The translations under genes and the position numbers were made by a program. DNA of 55,138 nt from Firmicutes bacterium ADurb.Bin146 (GTDB lineage Bacteria; Bacillota; Clostridia; DUPQ01): NCBI GenBank assembly GCA_002070475.1, contig MWDI01000036.1, forward strand, positions 1-55,138. Reading direction: 5' to 3'. The notes under the pieces are model-generated. The model did not search any database. It was not told the DNA's origin and saw only the letters and a program-made list of their open reading frames with translations. Below are positions 18,708-26,172 of this stretch, one piece after another; position 1 is the stretch's first letter, and every line of letters begins with the position of its first letter.

Positions 18708-19526
18708 TTAATCTTTATCGCTTGTAAATTCCCACTGGTCATTGCCAGTCTTCACATATGTGCCTGCTCCATGAATCTGATACTGTTCATAAAAAGACAT
18801 GCTGCCGGCAGAATTCTCCTGTATCTCTACATCTGATCCTATGGTAATGGTATGCAGGCTGCCATTGCCTGTGAAAACATTCTCTCCAAGATACATAAGA
18901 TTCGCTGGCAGGCTTATGGTTTCCATATTAGTACTATCTGCGAAAGCATAATTCTCTATACGTGTCACAGTTGGAGGGATATATGCTGTATAAAGCGGGC
19001 TTTTGTAAAATGCTTTCTCACCGATTATCATCGTGCCATGAGGTATATAGTATTCTGATCTTATGAATCCGACAGGAAAATACACAAGATCCTTCTTACC
19101 TGCTTTGAACAGCACTCCATTAAAGGACTCATATATCCGGTTATCGAAATCTACCTCTATTTTTGTTAATGCCGGGCACTCAGTAAAAGCCGTAGGACTT
19201 ATATACACAGCTGATTTTGGAATATACACCTCTCTTAATGTAGAGCAATTATAGAAAGATTCATCTTTAAGTTCTGTAATACCATCAGATATCTCCACGC
19301 TTATCATACTTGAGTTATCACTAAAAGCCCTGTTCCCTATTGCAGTCACTGAATTTCCGTCTATCGACCTGGGAACTACAAGTTTTCTAGCATTTGTCGT
19401 ACATGCTGTAATTGTTTCATTTAATACAGTATAATCAACTTTTGTCTCATAGGTTATTATTGCATACAGCAGGGCAGCTGCGCACAAGATAAGTACAATA
19501 AGTGTTACCAATTTAAGATACTTCAT
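18708..19526 (-). CDS. BspA-like leucine-rich repeat protein, membrane anchored
   Basis: A 272-residue protein with an N-terminal hydrophobic helix (about 4-27, no lipobox cysteine at a convincing position) followed by LRR_5/BspA-type repeats of about 23 residues: examples are VTAIGNRAFSDNS, ITELKDESFYNCS, TMIIGEKAFYKSP and VTRIENYAFADST. The repeats would form an extracellular solenoid used for binding. The end (EFTSDKD) has no cell-wall sorting signal. It is transcribed alone, with a weak AAGG site before the ATG. The binding partner is unknown. A second, larger LRR lipoprotein lies at 27292. Confidence 0.85.
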   Translation of the reverse strand: MKYLKLVTLIVLILCAAALLYAIITYETKVDYTVLNETITACTTNARKLVVPRSIDGNSVTAIGNRAFSDNSSMISVEISDGITELKDESFYNCSTLREVYIPKSAVYISPTAFTECPALTKIEVDFDNRIYESFNGVLFKAGKKDLVYFPVGFIRSEYYIPHGTMIIGEKAFYKSPLYTAYIPPTVTRIENYAFADSTNMETISLPANLMYLGENVFTGNGSLHTITIGSDVEIQENSAGSMSFYEQYQIHGAGTYVKTGNDQWEFTSDKD

Positions 19527-19542
19527 TCAAGAACCTTGTATA

Positions 19543-19554
19543 ATGCATATGCAT
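19543..19554. repeat. 12-base perfect palindrome upstream of LRR gene
   Basis: ATGCATATGCAT is a perfect palindrome 16 bases before the LRR gene start codon. It may be an operator or simply an AT-rich chance palindrome. Confidence 0.3.
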
Positions 19555-19593
19555 CATATTCCCTTTCATCCGTTAGATTATAACATAAAGCGC

Positions 19594-19627
19594 TATAAAA
19601 AAGATAAGCCTGAAAGACTTATCTTTA
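19594..19627 (-). terminator. Intrinsic terminator of rplY
   Basis: On the minus strand, AAAGATAAG pairs with CTTATCTTT across a nine-base loop and is followed by a T-rich run. It lies 20 bases after the L25 stop codon. Confidence 0.75.
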
Positions 19628-19646
19628 TAAAATGCACTTATTTCTG

Positions 19647-20264
19647 TTATTCTTCTTTATCATCAGACACAAGGGCTGGTTCTGTAACAGAAGTTTCAGT
19701 ACTCTCTTCTTCCTCTGTAAATTTCTTTGGTAAAGTGACTGTAACAACTACACTGTCTGGCGGGGTTATCAGCTCTATTTTTTTGTCTTTTGATATTTCA
19801 AGGTCTTCTACTGTCAACACTTCGCCAGGCTTCATTTTTGAGACATCCACTTCAACGCGGTCTACAAGATCAGCAGGAAGAGCACTGTATGCTATATCAT
19901 CAAGCATATGCATTACCACTCCTTCTCTTACTTTTTCCTTGCCTGTTACCATTACTTTAGCTACACTCTTTATTTTTTCCCCTGCTACCAAAGCCTGAAA
20001 GCTCAGATGCTCCAGCTTATAAGCTCCGGGAGTGTATGTAGCTTCTTTTAGTATGGCCAGATGCTTATCTTTCTCTATTTCCAATTCTACTTTTGAGCCG
20101 ATGAAATTCGATTGAAGGAATTTCTGGGCTTCATGTACGGGAAGCTGCATGGAAACTGATTCTTTAAGATGCTTGCCATAAAGCACCGCTGGGACTATGC
20201 CCTGATTTCTAAGTTGTCTTCCCTTTGAGTTCTTTTCACGTTTTTCCAATTTTAATGTAAACAT
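19647..20264 (-). CDS. rplY: 50S ribosomal protein L25 / general stress protein Ctc
   Basis: A 205-residue two-domain L25 protein of the CTC type. The N-terminal 5S rRNA-binding domain begins LKLEKREKNSKGRQLRNQG and has the family's VPAVLYGKHL; the C-terminal beta domain carries LPADLVDRVEVDVS and PGEVLTVEDLEI, followed by an acidic tail. It binds 5S rRNA in the large subunit and is a stress protein in Bacillus. The ATG at 20264 is preceded by AAAGGAG with 5 spacer bases; the in-frame TTG at 20279 is part of that ribosome-binding site and is not the start. Monocistronic, with its own terminator. Confidence 0.95.
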   Translation of the reverse strand: MFTLKLEKREKNSKGRQLRNQGIVPAVLYGKHLKESVSMQLPVHEAQKFLQSNFIGSKVELEIEKDKHLAILKEATYTPGAYKLEHLSFQALVAGEKIKSVAKVMVTGKEKVREGVVMHMLDDIAYSALPADLVDRVEVDVSKMKPGEVLTVEDLEISKDKKIELITPPDSVVVTVTLPKKFTEEEESTETSVTEPALVSDDKEE

Positions 20265-20431
20265 GATATCTCCTTTCAAGGTTAGTTATCAGCTGTGCCG
20301 TGTGATTCCTATATTAAATTGTTTGAAAAAAGCATTTAAACCATTTCGGCAATTAAGTATTTAATGCTAAAAAACATAAAATACATTATCAGCTTAAAGA
20401 CTATTTTACCATAAATTTGCAATTAAAGCAA

Positions 20432-20955
20432 ATGGAAAACAGCATTAAAAATATAAAGATATCAGACCATCAGATCGCTATCTCATACATAGGGCAGGCA
20501 GGATTCATAATTAGATACAGGGCTTTCTACATATCAACCGATCCATATCTGTCATATTATGTGGATGAACACTGCAGTAATGATGACACTTTGTGGATTA
20601 GGAATTACCCGCCTCCTATAACCCCGGAAGAACGGGATTTCATTAATGTTATAATATGCACACATGCTCATTACGACCACATGGATCCAGATACAATAGC
20701 CAGAATATTCAAAATGAATAAAAAAGTAAAATACATTACCCCTCATCCTGCTGTTGTACAGCTTATAGTAATAGGAATATTCAGGAAGCTATAGATTTAG
20801 CCGTAAAATCCGGTATAAAACTAATTATACCGATGCATTTCGATCTGTATGACATAAATGGAGCAGATATAAATAAATTTAAAGCAACAGTACAAACAGT
20901 AAACCCTGAACAAGCTTATCATGTATTCCAGCCCAATGAGACATATATAATATAA
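20432..20955 (+). pseudogene. Decayed UlaG-like metallo-beta-lactamase-fold lactonase
   Basis: The first part (to 20794) encodes the N-terminal third of an L-ascorbate-6-phosphate lactonase-like (UlaG) MBL enzyme, including ISYIGQAGFIIRY and the metal motif THAHYDHMD. The frame then ends in a stop after HPAVVQL. From about 20776 another frame encodes the family's C-terminus (LIIPMHFDLYDINGAD ... YHVFQPNE) to a TAA at 20955. Family members are about 280-350 residues; here only about 115 plus 58 are left, so a central block of more than 100 codons is deleted and the join is out of frame. The start codon has no good ribosome-binding site. It is very probably non-functional. Confidence 0.85.
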
Positions 20956-21041
20956 ACTGCAGTGAAGATAATGTTTGTCCTTGAACCGCATATCCTAAGT
21001 GGAATATAATTAAAATAATAATTATAAAGGCTGGCATTAAA

Positions 21042-22160
21042 ATGATTGAGCATATAAAAAACTACATTATCCAACCAGATTTCAATATTGATATTCTGTG
21101 GTCACTTGAGAAGGCAGAGGAAGCGTTAACAAGTATCCCTCTCTCTCTTTGCGATGTAATATCCCCAATGGGTGAAGCTCACAAAAATGAATACTACTCA
21201 AATGGGGATTACTGGTGGCCAGACCCATCAAAAAAGGATGGTTTGCCATACATAAGACGTGATGGGGAAAGCAACCCGGATAATTTTGCTTATCACAGGT
21301 ATGCCCTGCGAAAGACCAGAACTATGATTGCTCATCTTGCAAGAGCATATATGCATACAAAGGATGAAAAATATGCCCAAAAAGCAGTAGAATTGTTAAA
21401 AGTGTTTTTTATTAATAAAAATACAAAGATGGAACCACATCTTCTTTACGCCCAGGCTATTCCAGGCCTATACTCAGGACGAGGAATAGGAATAATTGAT
21501 ACCCTTCATCTTACCGATATTCCTTTTGCTGTAAACACACTAAAAGAAAGCAAATCTCTTACAAAACCGTTATATGATTCTTTAGTTGACTGGTTTTCAA
21601 AGTATCTTGAATGGATGACCTCTCATCAGTATGGGATAGATGAATCCAATGAACCGAACAACCATAGCATCTGTTATTATGTTCAGGTTGCTGTCTTCTC
21701 AAGATTTACAGACAATACTAAGATGCTGGAGCACTGTAAAGAGATGTTTGTAAAAAAGGTTTTTGTTCAGATGAACAATAGTGGCGGTTTCGATAAGGAG
21801 CTTAATAGAACCAAGCCATATGCATACTCGCTCATGGTTCTGGACAATTACATAATATTGTGTCATCTGCTTTCAGATAAGAAAGATGACTTCTGGCAAT
21901 ACCAGGGGAAATACGGCCAGGGAGCGCAAAAAGCAGTGGAGTTCATGCTCCCATATATACTGGATAAAAGCTCCTGGCCTTATAGCAGAGATGTCATGTA
22001 TTATGATGATTATCCTTCAAGAATGTCTTTTATGATATTTGCAGGTTATGTTTTAGGAATAAAAGAACTGATAGATATCTATCAGTCTTTACCTTGTGAA
22101 TCATATGTTGATGAAGTCCGGCGTAATACTACAATCCGTCAGCCGTTTTTGTGGCTATAA
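21042..22160 (+). CDS. Alginate-lyase-family (alpha/alpha toroid) polysaccharide lyase
   Basis: A 372-residue protein of the alginate_lyase superfamily (PL5/PL38-like). The N-terminal block GDYWWPDPSKKDGLPYIRRD followed by NPDNF is highly typical of this family, and EPNNHSICYYVQ supplies the N206/N207/H208 group that lines the active site in related enzymes. The all-helical barrel pattern is consistent along the length. No signal peptide is present, so it acts on imported uronic-acid oligosaccharides in the cytosol. The ribosome-binding site is weak. The true substrate (alginate, glucuronan or another uronate polymer) cannot be settled from motifs. It follows the lactonase pseudogene and converges with the M55 peptidase gene, stops two bases apart. 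Confidence 0.8.
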   Translation: MIEHIKNYIIQPDFNIDILWSLEKAEEALTSIPLSLCDVISPMGEAHKNEYYSNGDYWWPDPSKKDGLPYIRRDGESNPDNFAYHRYALRKTRTMIAHLARAYMHTKDEKYAQKAVELLKVFFINKNTKMEPHLLYAQAIPGLYSGRGIGIIDTLHLTDIPFAVNTLKESKSLTKPLYDSLVDWFSKYLEWMTSHQYGIDESNEPNNHSICYYVQVAVFSRFTDNTKMLEHCKEMFVKKVFVQMNNSGGFDKELNRTKPYAYSLMVLDNYIILCHLLSDKKDDFWQYQGKYGQGAQKAVEFMLPYILDKSSWPYSRDVMYYDDYPSRMSFMIFAGYVLGIKELIDIYQSLPCESYVDEVRRNTTIRQPFLWL

Positions 22161-22161
22161 T

Positions 22162-22950
22162 TCAATAATGCCTGAAAAGGGCTTCTTCCATTGTATCTGC
22201 AGTTACCTCATATGTTCTTCCGTCTATTATCTTCAGATACGGTTTGGCATATGGATTCGGTACTGCATTCCTTTCCACAACCTCTACTCTGAATGTAATC
22301 GGTTTATCATAAACCAGTGGTTTCATGCTCTTTAGTTTTCCATATGCTTCTTTTGCTTTTTCTGCTAAAAGGGCATAAGCCTGTTTCATAGGAGGTATCA
22401 TTACTCCGTAAAGAGCTGTGCTCTTCTTGACTTCACAGGTTACTGTCCAAGGAAGCAGTTTTTTTGCTTCGCGACAAGCATAATCATCTCCTGTAACCAT
22501 TATTACCGGTTTATTGAAATCACCTGCTATACCCGAATCAATTGCTATCTCTCCTGCAGGCATACCATTTATCCAGTAATTCTGAATCCTTGCAGAACTC
22601 ATGGAATGCTCCAGTACGGCTCCTCTTGTTCCTGCCATTGCATGATAACCCAGTAAGATAACGCCGTCACAGTCATCTATTCCTATGAATCTGTCTTTTC
22701 CTGTATTTCCGATTATATATCTGTAAGCTTTATCAGAAAGCTTATCCCAAATTACGTTATTGCCGCCTCCATGAGCGTCGCGGACATAAATCCTGTCAGC
22801 CCCTGCTTCTTTGAGTGCTTCCACGACCACATTGACTTCCCTGGTCATATATTCACGGCATTCATTATAGCGTGAACCGTCTGAATTAACCTGCTCTTTA
22901 TCAAATATCCCGCATAAGCCTTCAGCATCTGTCATAACATAAATATTCAT
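22162..22950 (-). CDS. M55-family D-aminopeptidase (DppA-like)
   Basis: A 262-residue zinc aminopeptidase of family M55. The residues known from Bacillus subtilis DppA are conserved at nearly identical positions: D8 and E10 in MTDAEG, H60 in RDAHGG, H103 in GYHAMAG, H115 in LEHSMS and E134 in PAGEIAID. DppA forms a decameric ring and cleaves D-Ala-D-Ala and related D-peptides in the cytosol, for use of cell-wall peptides. AGGAGG precedes the ATG. Upstream on the same strand is a penicillin-binding-like serine hydrolase, which also suggests wall-peptide turnover, but the gene spacing (54 bases) does not prove an operon. Confidence 0.92.
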   Translation of the reverse strand: MNIYVMTDAEGLCGIFDKEQVNSDGSRYNECREYMTREVNVVVEALKEAGADRIYVRDAHGGGNNVIWDKLSDKAYRYIIGNTGKDRFIGIDDCDGVILLGYHAMAGTRGAVLEHSMSSARIQNYWINGMPAGEIAIDSGIAGDFNKPVIMVTGDDYACREAKKLLPWTVTCEVKKSTALYGVMIPPMKQAYALLAEKAKEAYGKLKSMKPLVYDKPITFRVEVVERNAVPNPYAKPYLKIIDGRTYEVTADTMEEALFRHY

Positions 22951-23004
22951 GATTTCCCTCCTGTTAAAATGATACCACGAAAATCAACCTACGGACAAGG
23001 TATC

Positions 23005-24099
23005 TCATTCCATATATGCAGATGGCAATATGTAATCAGTTATAATAGCACGTGTCATGGGCTTGACAGTCGGTGATATCGATCTGTCGCAAGTTATGAC
23101 TATAACCATATCCAGTTCAGGTATCACCATTATAATCTGCCCGCCTGAACCATATGCCTGAAACATGGAATAGGTCTTGCTGTTTACTGTATCAGAAATC
23201 TTCTCAATCCAGAAAAGATAACCGTAATCCTGTGTATCATTAGCTTTTATATAGCTCTTTAGGGAATCCTCTATCCATTCTGCGGGTATGACCTGTTCAT
23301 TGTCCCACAGGCCATTATTCAGATATAGATATCCGAACCTTGCCATATCCTGTGATGTAAGACATAGTCCAGAGCCTCCTCCGTTACTGCCCTGTTTATC
23401 ACTCTGCCAGTATGTGACATTCATGCCTATCTTTTCAAACAGGTTCTCTTTTGCAAAATCCATTACACTCATCCCGGAAACATTAGCTATTACTGAACTT
23501 AACAGCTGGGTAAGCCCTGTGTTATATACAAATACCTCTCCAGGAGAATTAACAAGCGGTTTTGCCAGAGCGGCTTTTAACCAGTCATCACTATAGAAAA
23601 AAGATGTGTAATTGTTGTCTATACTCTCAAGACCTCCCGTCATAGTCAGTACTTGTTTTATTGTTATATCCTTCTTTCTCTCATCATCTATATATTCAGA
23701 GAATTCCGGTATATACTCAGCCACCTTGTCATCGATACTTGATATCAATCCTTTTTCTATAGCTATCCCGGTTAATGCAGACATAAAGCTTTTTGTCACC
23801 GAATAGGTATCCTTAATTTTGGTTTCATTATTTAATTTATAGTACTTTTCATATACCAGATACCCTTCTTTAACAACCAGCATGCTTTCAATATTTGGGT
23901 AAGCCTTCTTTATCCTCTTGTCAGCCTTATCAAGCATTTCTGATGACATGCCAAGTTCTTCAGGGTAAGCTCTCGTCCATTCCTCTGTAGGAAAGGGTGC
24001 TTTCTCGGTTATCCGGTTATATGTCTTTTTTGAACACCCGGTAATATTAAACATAAGCAGTAAGCATAACATTATAACTAAAATTGTCCTGGCTTTCAT
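23005..24099 (-). CDS. Class C beta-lactamase-like serine hydrolase, lipoprotein
   Basis: A 364-residue secreted lipoprotein with signal peptide and lipobox FNITGC (C22 lipidated). The mature part is a beta-lactamase/AmpC-like penicillin-binding fold: S100-V-T-K103 in YSVTKSF gives the catalytic S-x-x-K, LTMTGGLES is the usual following loop, FVYNTGLTQ is at the Y-x-N position, and GSGGQIIMVIPE lies where the third motif (HTG-like) is expected. Such proteins are usually peptidases or esterases rather than true beta-lactamases. It sits upstream of the M55 aminopeptidase on the same strand. Confidence 0.87.
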   Translation of the reverse strand: MKARTILVIMLCLLLMFNITGCSKKTYNRITEKAPFPTEEWTRAYPEELGMSSEMLDKADKRIKKAYPNIESMLVVKEGYLVYEKYYKLNNETKIKDTYSVTKSFMSALTGIAIEKGLISSIDDKVAEYIPEFSEYIDDERKKDITIKQVLTMTGGLESIDNNYTSFFYSDDWLKAALAKPLVNSPGEVFVYNTGLTQLLSSVIANVSGMSVMDFAKENLFEKIGMNVTYWQSDKQGSNGGGSGLCLTSQDMARFGYLYLNNGLWDNEQVIPAEWIEDSLKSYIKANDTQDYGYLFWIEKISDTVNSKTYSMFQAYGSGGQIIMVIPELDMVIVITCDRSISPTVKPMTRAIITDYILPSAYME

Positions 24100-24250
24100 T
24101 TCTTATCCTTTCTTTTATACACAACAATACGTATATCGAAGATTCATATTTCCTATATTCAACAATTAAGCACTTCTAGGTTATATTACCCTTAAAACAG
24201 TGTCAATGCGTCTAATGTTGCATTTACATAGGTAATTGTGGTAATTATGC

Positions 24251-24279
24251 TTGACATTCCTGATTTATGAACTTAAACT
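24251..24279 (+). promoter_or_regulatory. Promoter of the metG leader
   Basis: TTGACA (24251-24256), a 17-base spacer and TAAACT (24274-24279) would start RNA near 24286, about 28 bases before a short Met-rich open reading frame and about 285 bases before metG. Confidence 0.6.
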
Positions 24280-24313
24280 GTCTGTAATATTAGATTTACT
24301 GAAAGGACAGGAT

Positions 24314-24406
24314 ATGGACTGCTTGGTTAATAAAACTATATATGGATCAATGCAAATGATGTGCCGAATGCTTCATGACCTGTGGCCTTTATCACTGTAT
24401 TCTTAA
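24314..24406 (+). CDS. Putative Met-rich leader peptide of metG
   Basis: A 30-codon reading frame with its own ribosome-binding site (AAGGA, 6 bases before the ATG). After initiation it contains four methionine codons within seven (SMQMMCRML, codons 13, 15, 16 and 19). Its stop codon lies 22 bases before a strong terminator hairpin that precedes metG. This is the classic layout of a transcription attenuator sensing charged tRNA-Met. The peptide itself would have no other role. It may be a chance frame; the position, ribosome-binding site and Met clustering are what support it. Confidence 0.55.
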   Translation: MDCLVNKTIYGSMQMMCRMLHDLWPLSLYS

Positions 24407-24460
24407 AAGTTATTAAAAAAGGATATTCAAGGTGTAAGCCATAAGGTTTACACCTTTTTT
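24384..24460 (+). promoter_or_regulatory. Candidate antiterminator/terminator switch before metG
   Basis: GGCCTTTATCAC (24384-24395), overlapping the last leader-peptide codons, can pair with GTGTAAGCC, the left arm of the terminator (9 pairs with three single-base bulges). A ribosome stalled on the Met codons would leave this strand free to form the antiterminator; one at the stop codon would cover it and let the terminator form. The pairing is weak and was worked out by eye. Confidence 0.35.
24429..24460 (+). terminator. Strong intrinsic terminator/attenuator upstream of metG
   Basis: AAGGTGTAAGCC (24429-24440) pairs with GGTTTACACCTT (24445-24456) over 12 pairs (one G-U) with an ATAA loop, followed by six Ts. 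No gene larger than the leader peptide ends before it on this strand, so it works as an attenuator or ends a small RNA. Confidence 0.85.
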
Positions 24461-24533
24461 ATTGTAACCGGATATTTATTTTAAAGGTTATTAACTGCAG
24501 ACAGATATTCTATAAAAAACAGAAAGGAGAAAA

Positions 24534-24653
24534 ATGATACAAAAAAGGATTGCATCATATGTAAAAGAAAATGAACATATTAATAGGAGGAGCATGGCCT
24601 TACGCAAACGGGCCATTACACATCGGTCATATAGCAGGACTTTTACCGGGTGA
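24534..24653 (+). CDS. Possible small ORF overlapping the metG start
   Basis: A 39-codon frame begins at an ATG with an excellent ribosome-binding site (GAAAGGAG, 4-5 bases upstream), whereas metG itself, starting 37 bases later in another frame, has none. The small frame ends inside metG at 24653. It may serve to bring ribosomes to metG or may be fortuitous. The peptide (MIQKRIASYVKENEH...) resembles nothing I know. Confidence 0.25.
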   Translation: MIQKRIASYVKENEHINRRSMALRKRAITHRSYSRTFTG

Positions 24654-26172
24654 CATACTTGCAAGATACTACAGAGCAAAAGGGGACACTGTTTTTTATG
24701 TCTCCGGTACCGACTGCCATGGAACGCCTATATGTATAAAAGCAAAGAAGGAAAACAAATCACCTCAGGAAATCTGCGATGAGTATCATAATGAATTCAC
24801 AGATGTATTCAACAGGTTGGGATTCAGTTATGACCTATATGGGAAGACTACTGAACAATGGCATAAGGATTTTGTTACAGAATTTCATAAGCAGCTGTAT
24901 AAAAGCAAATATGTATATGAGAAAGATTCACCGCAGGCTTACTGCAATCATTGTGAAAAACCATTAGCTGACCGACTGGTTACAGGCATCTGTCCTGTAT
25001 GCGGCCACGAAGCCAATGGAGAGCAGTGCGATGCATGCGGTAATGTTACAGATGCAGGCAATCTAAAAGAAGCAAAGTGCTCGGAATGCGGAAATCCGGT
25101 AAGTTACTATAACGCAAAGCATCTGTATATTGCGATATCGAAACTGGAAGAACAATTGAAGGATTATCTTAACAAGCATAATGACTGGCGTAATAACGCT
25201 ATAGCTTTTACCAAAAGATATATTGATGAAGGACTGAGGGACAGGGCTATAACGAGGGATCTGGAATGGGGTATCAAAGTACCGAAAGAAGGATATGAGG
25301 ATAAAAGGATATATATCTGGGCGGAGAATGTATTGGGATATCTGTCTGCAAGTAAAGTGCTTTGCGATAAGAGAAATATCCCATTTGATGATTTATGGAA
25401 GAACGACTCACGTCATTACTACGTTCATGGTAAAGACAACATACCTTTTCATACTATAATCCTTCCTTCGCTGCTTCTTGCTCACAATCAAGGTTATCAT
25501 CTGCCTGACGACATTATATCGAATGAACATCTTACTCTTGAAGGCAGAAAGATATCCACCAGTAAAAACTGGGCTATATGGGCAAAAGATATTGTTAAAG
25601 AGTATAATCCCGATACAATAAGATTCTTCCTTGTTGCAAATGGTCCGGAAAAAAGAGATACCGATTTCACATGGTCCGAATTTATAGAAAGAAATAACTC
25701 GGAACTCTTAGGTATATACGGCAACTTTGTAAACAGGACACTGCTGTTTATAAAGAAATACCAATATAACATAGTGCCAAAAGGTATTGCAGATGAAGAG
25801 ATACAAAAAATAATTAATGATACATACGCAAATGCAGGTAAAAATATAGAAAACGGCAGGCTAAAAGAAGCTTTGCTGGAAGTAATAAGTTTAGTCAGAT
25901 ATGGAAACAAATATTATGATACCAAGGAACCATGGAAAACCAGAACCAGCAACATTGCAGACTGCGACAACACGATATTCAACTGTACTCAGATAATTGC
26001 GAATGCGGCAGTCCTTTTTAGACCTTTTATACCTTTTTCTTCTGACAAGGTCCTTTCCTGGCTGGATTTATCATATGATTGGGAGATAAAAAAAGTAAAG
26101 GAAGGGTATACCCTTCCTGAAATATCTATACTTTTTGAACGGATAACTATTCCTTCGCAGCCTCAGCCATAG
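24571..26172 (+). CDS. metG: Methionyl-tRNA synthetase
   Basis: A 533-residue class I synthetase that charges tRNA-Met. The HIGH motif is HIGH within GPLHIGHIAG, the KMSKS loop is GRKISTSKNW, and the connective domain carries four C-x-x-C knuckles (CNHC, CPVC, CDAC, CSEC), the two-zinc arrangement also seen in E. coli-like and archaeal-like MetRS. Methionine-pocket residues such as AWPYANG and GTDCHGTP are present. The C-terminal tRNA-binding (EMAP/Arc1p) domain is absent, as in many short MetRS. The start MNILIGGAWPYANG matches family N-termini and an in-frame TAA lies just upstream, but the ribosome-binding site is poor. Its 3' end overlaps the convergent UroD gene by 26 bases. Confidence 0.97.
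   Translation: MNILIGGAWPYANGPLHIGHIAGLLPGDILARYYRAKGDTVFYVSGTDCHGTPICIKAKKENKSPQEICDEYHNEFTDVFNRLGFSYDLYGKTTEQWHKDFVTEFHKQLYKSKYVYEKDSPQAYCNHCEKPLADRLVTGICPVCGHEANGEQCDACGNVTDAGNLKEAKCSECGNPVSYYNAKHLYIAISKLEEQLKDYLNKHNDWRNNAIAFTKRYIDEGLRDRAITRDLEWGIKVPKEGYEDKRIYIWAENVLGYLSASKVLCDKRNIPFDDLWKNDSRHYYVHGKDNIPFHTIILPSLLLAHNQGYHLPDDIISNEHLTLEGRKISTSKNWAIWAKDIVKEYNPDTIRFFLVANGPEKRDTDFTWSEFIERNNSELLGIYGNFVNRTLLFIKKYQYNIVPKGIADEEIQKIINDTYANAGKNIENGRLKEALLEVISLVRYGNKYYDTKEPWKTRTSNIADCDNTIFNCTQIIANAAVLFRPFIPFSSDKVLSWLDLSYDWEIKKVKEGYTLPEISILFERITIPSQPQP

Noticed and set aside
20417..20794. Intact small MBL-fold hydrolase
   Set aside because: The frame stops at about 125 codons, family members are over twice as long, and the missing C-terminus is found downstream in another frame. 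It is a pseudogene.
24251..24570. T-box riboswitch for metG
   Set aside because: No AGGGTGGNACCGCG T-box sequence, AG-bulge or specifier-loop pattern was visible; a leader peptide with terminator explains the leader better.
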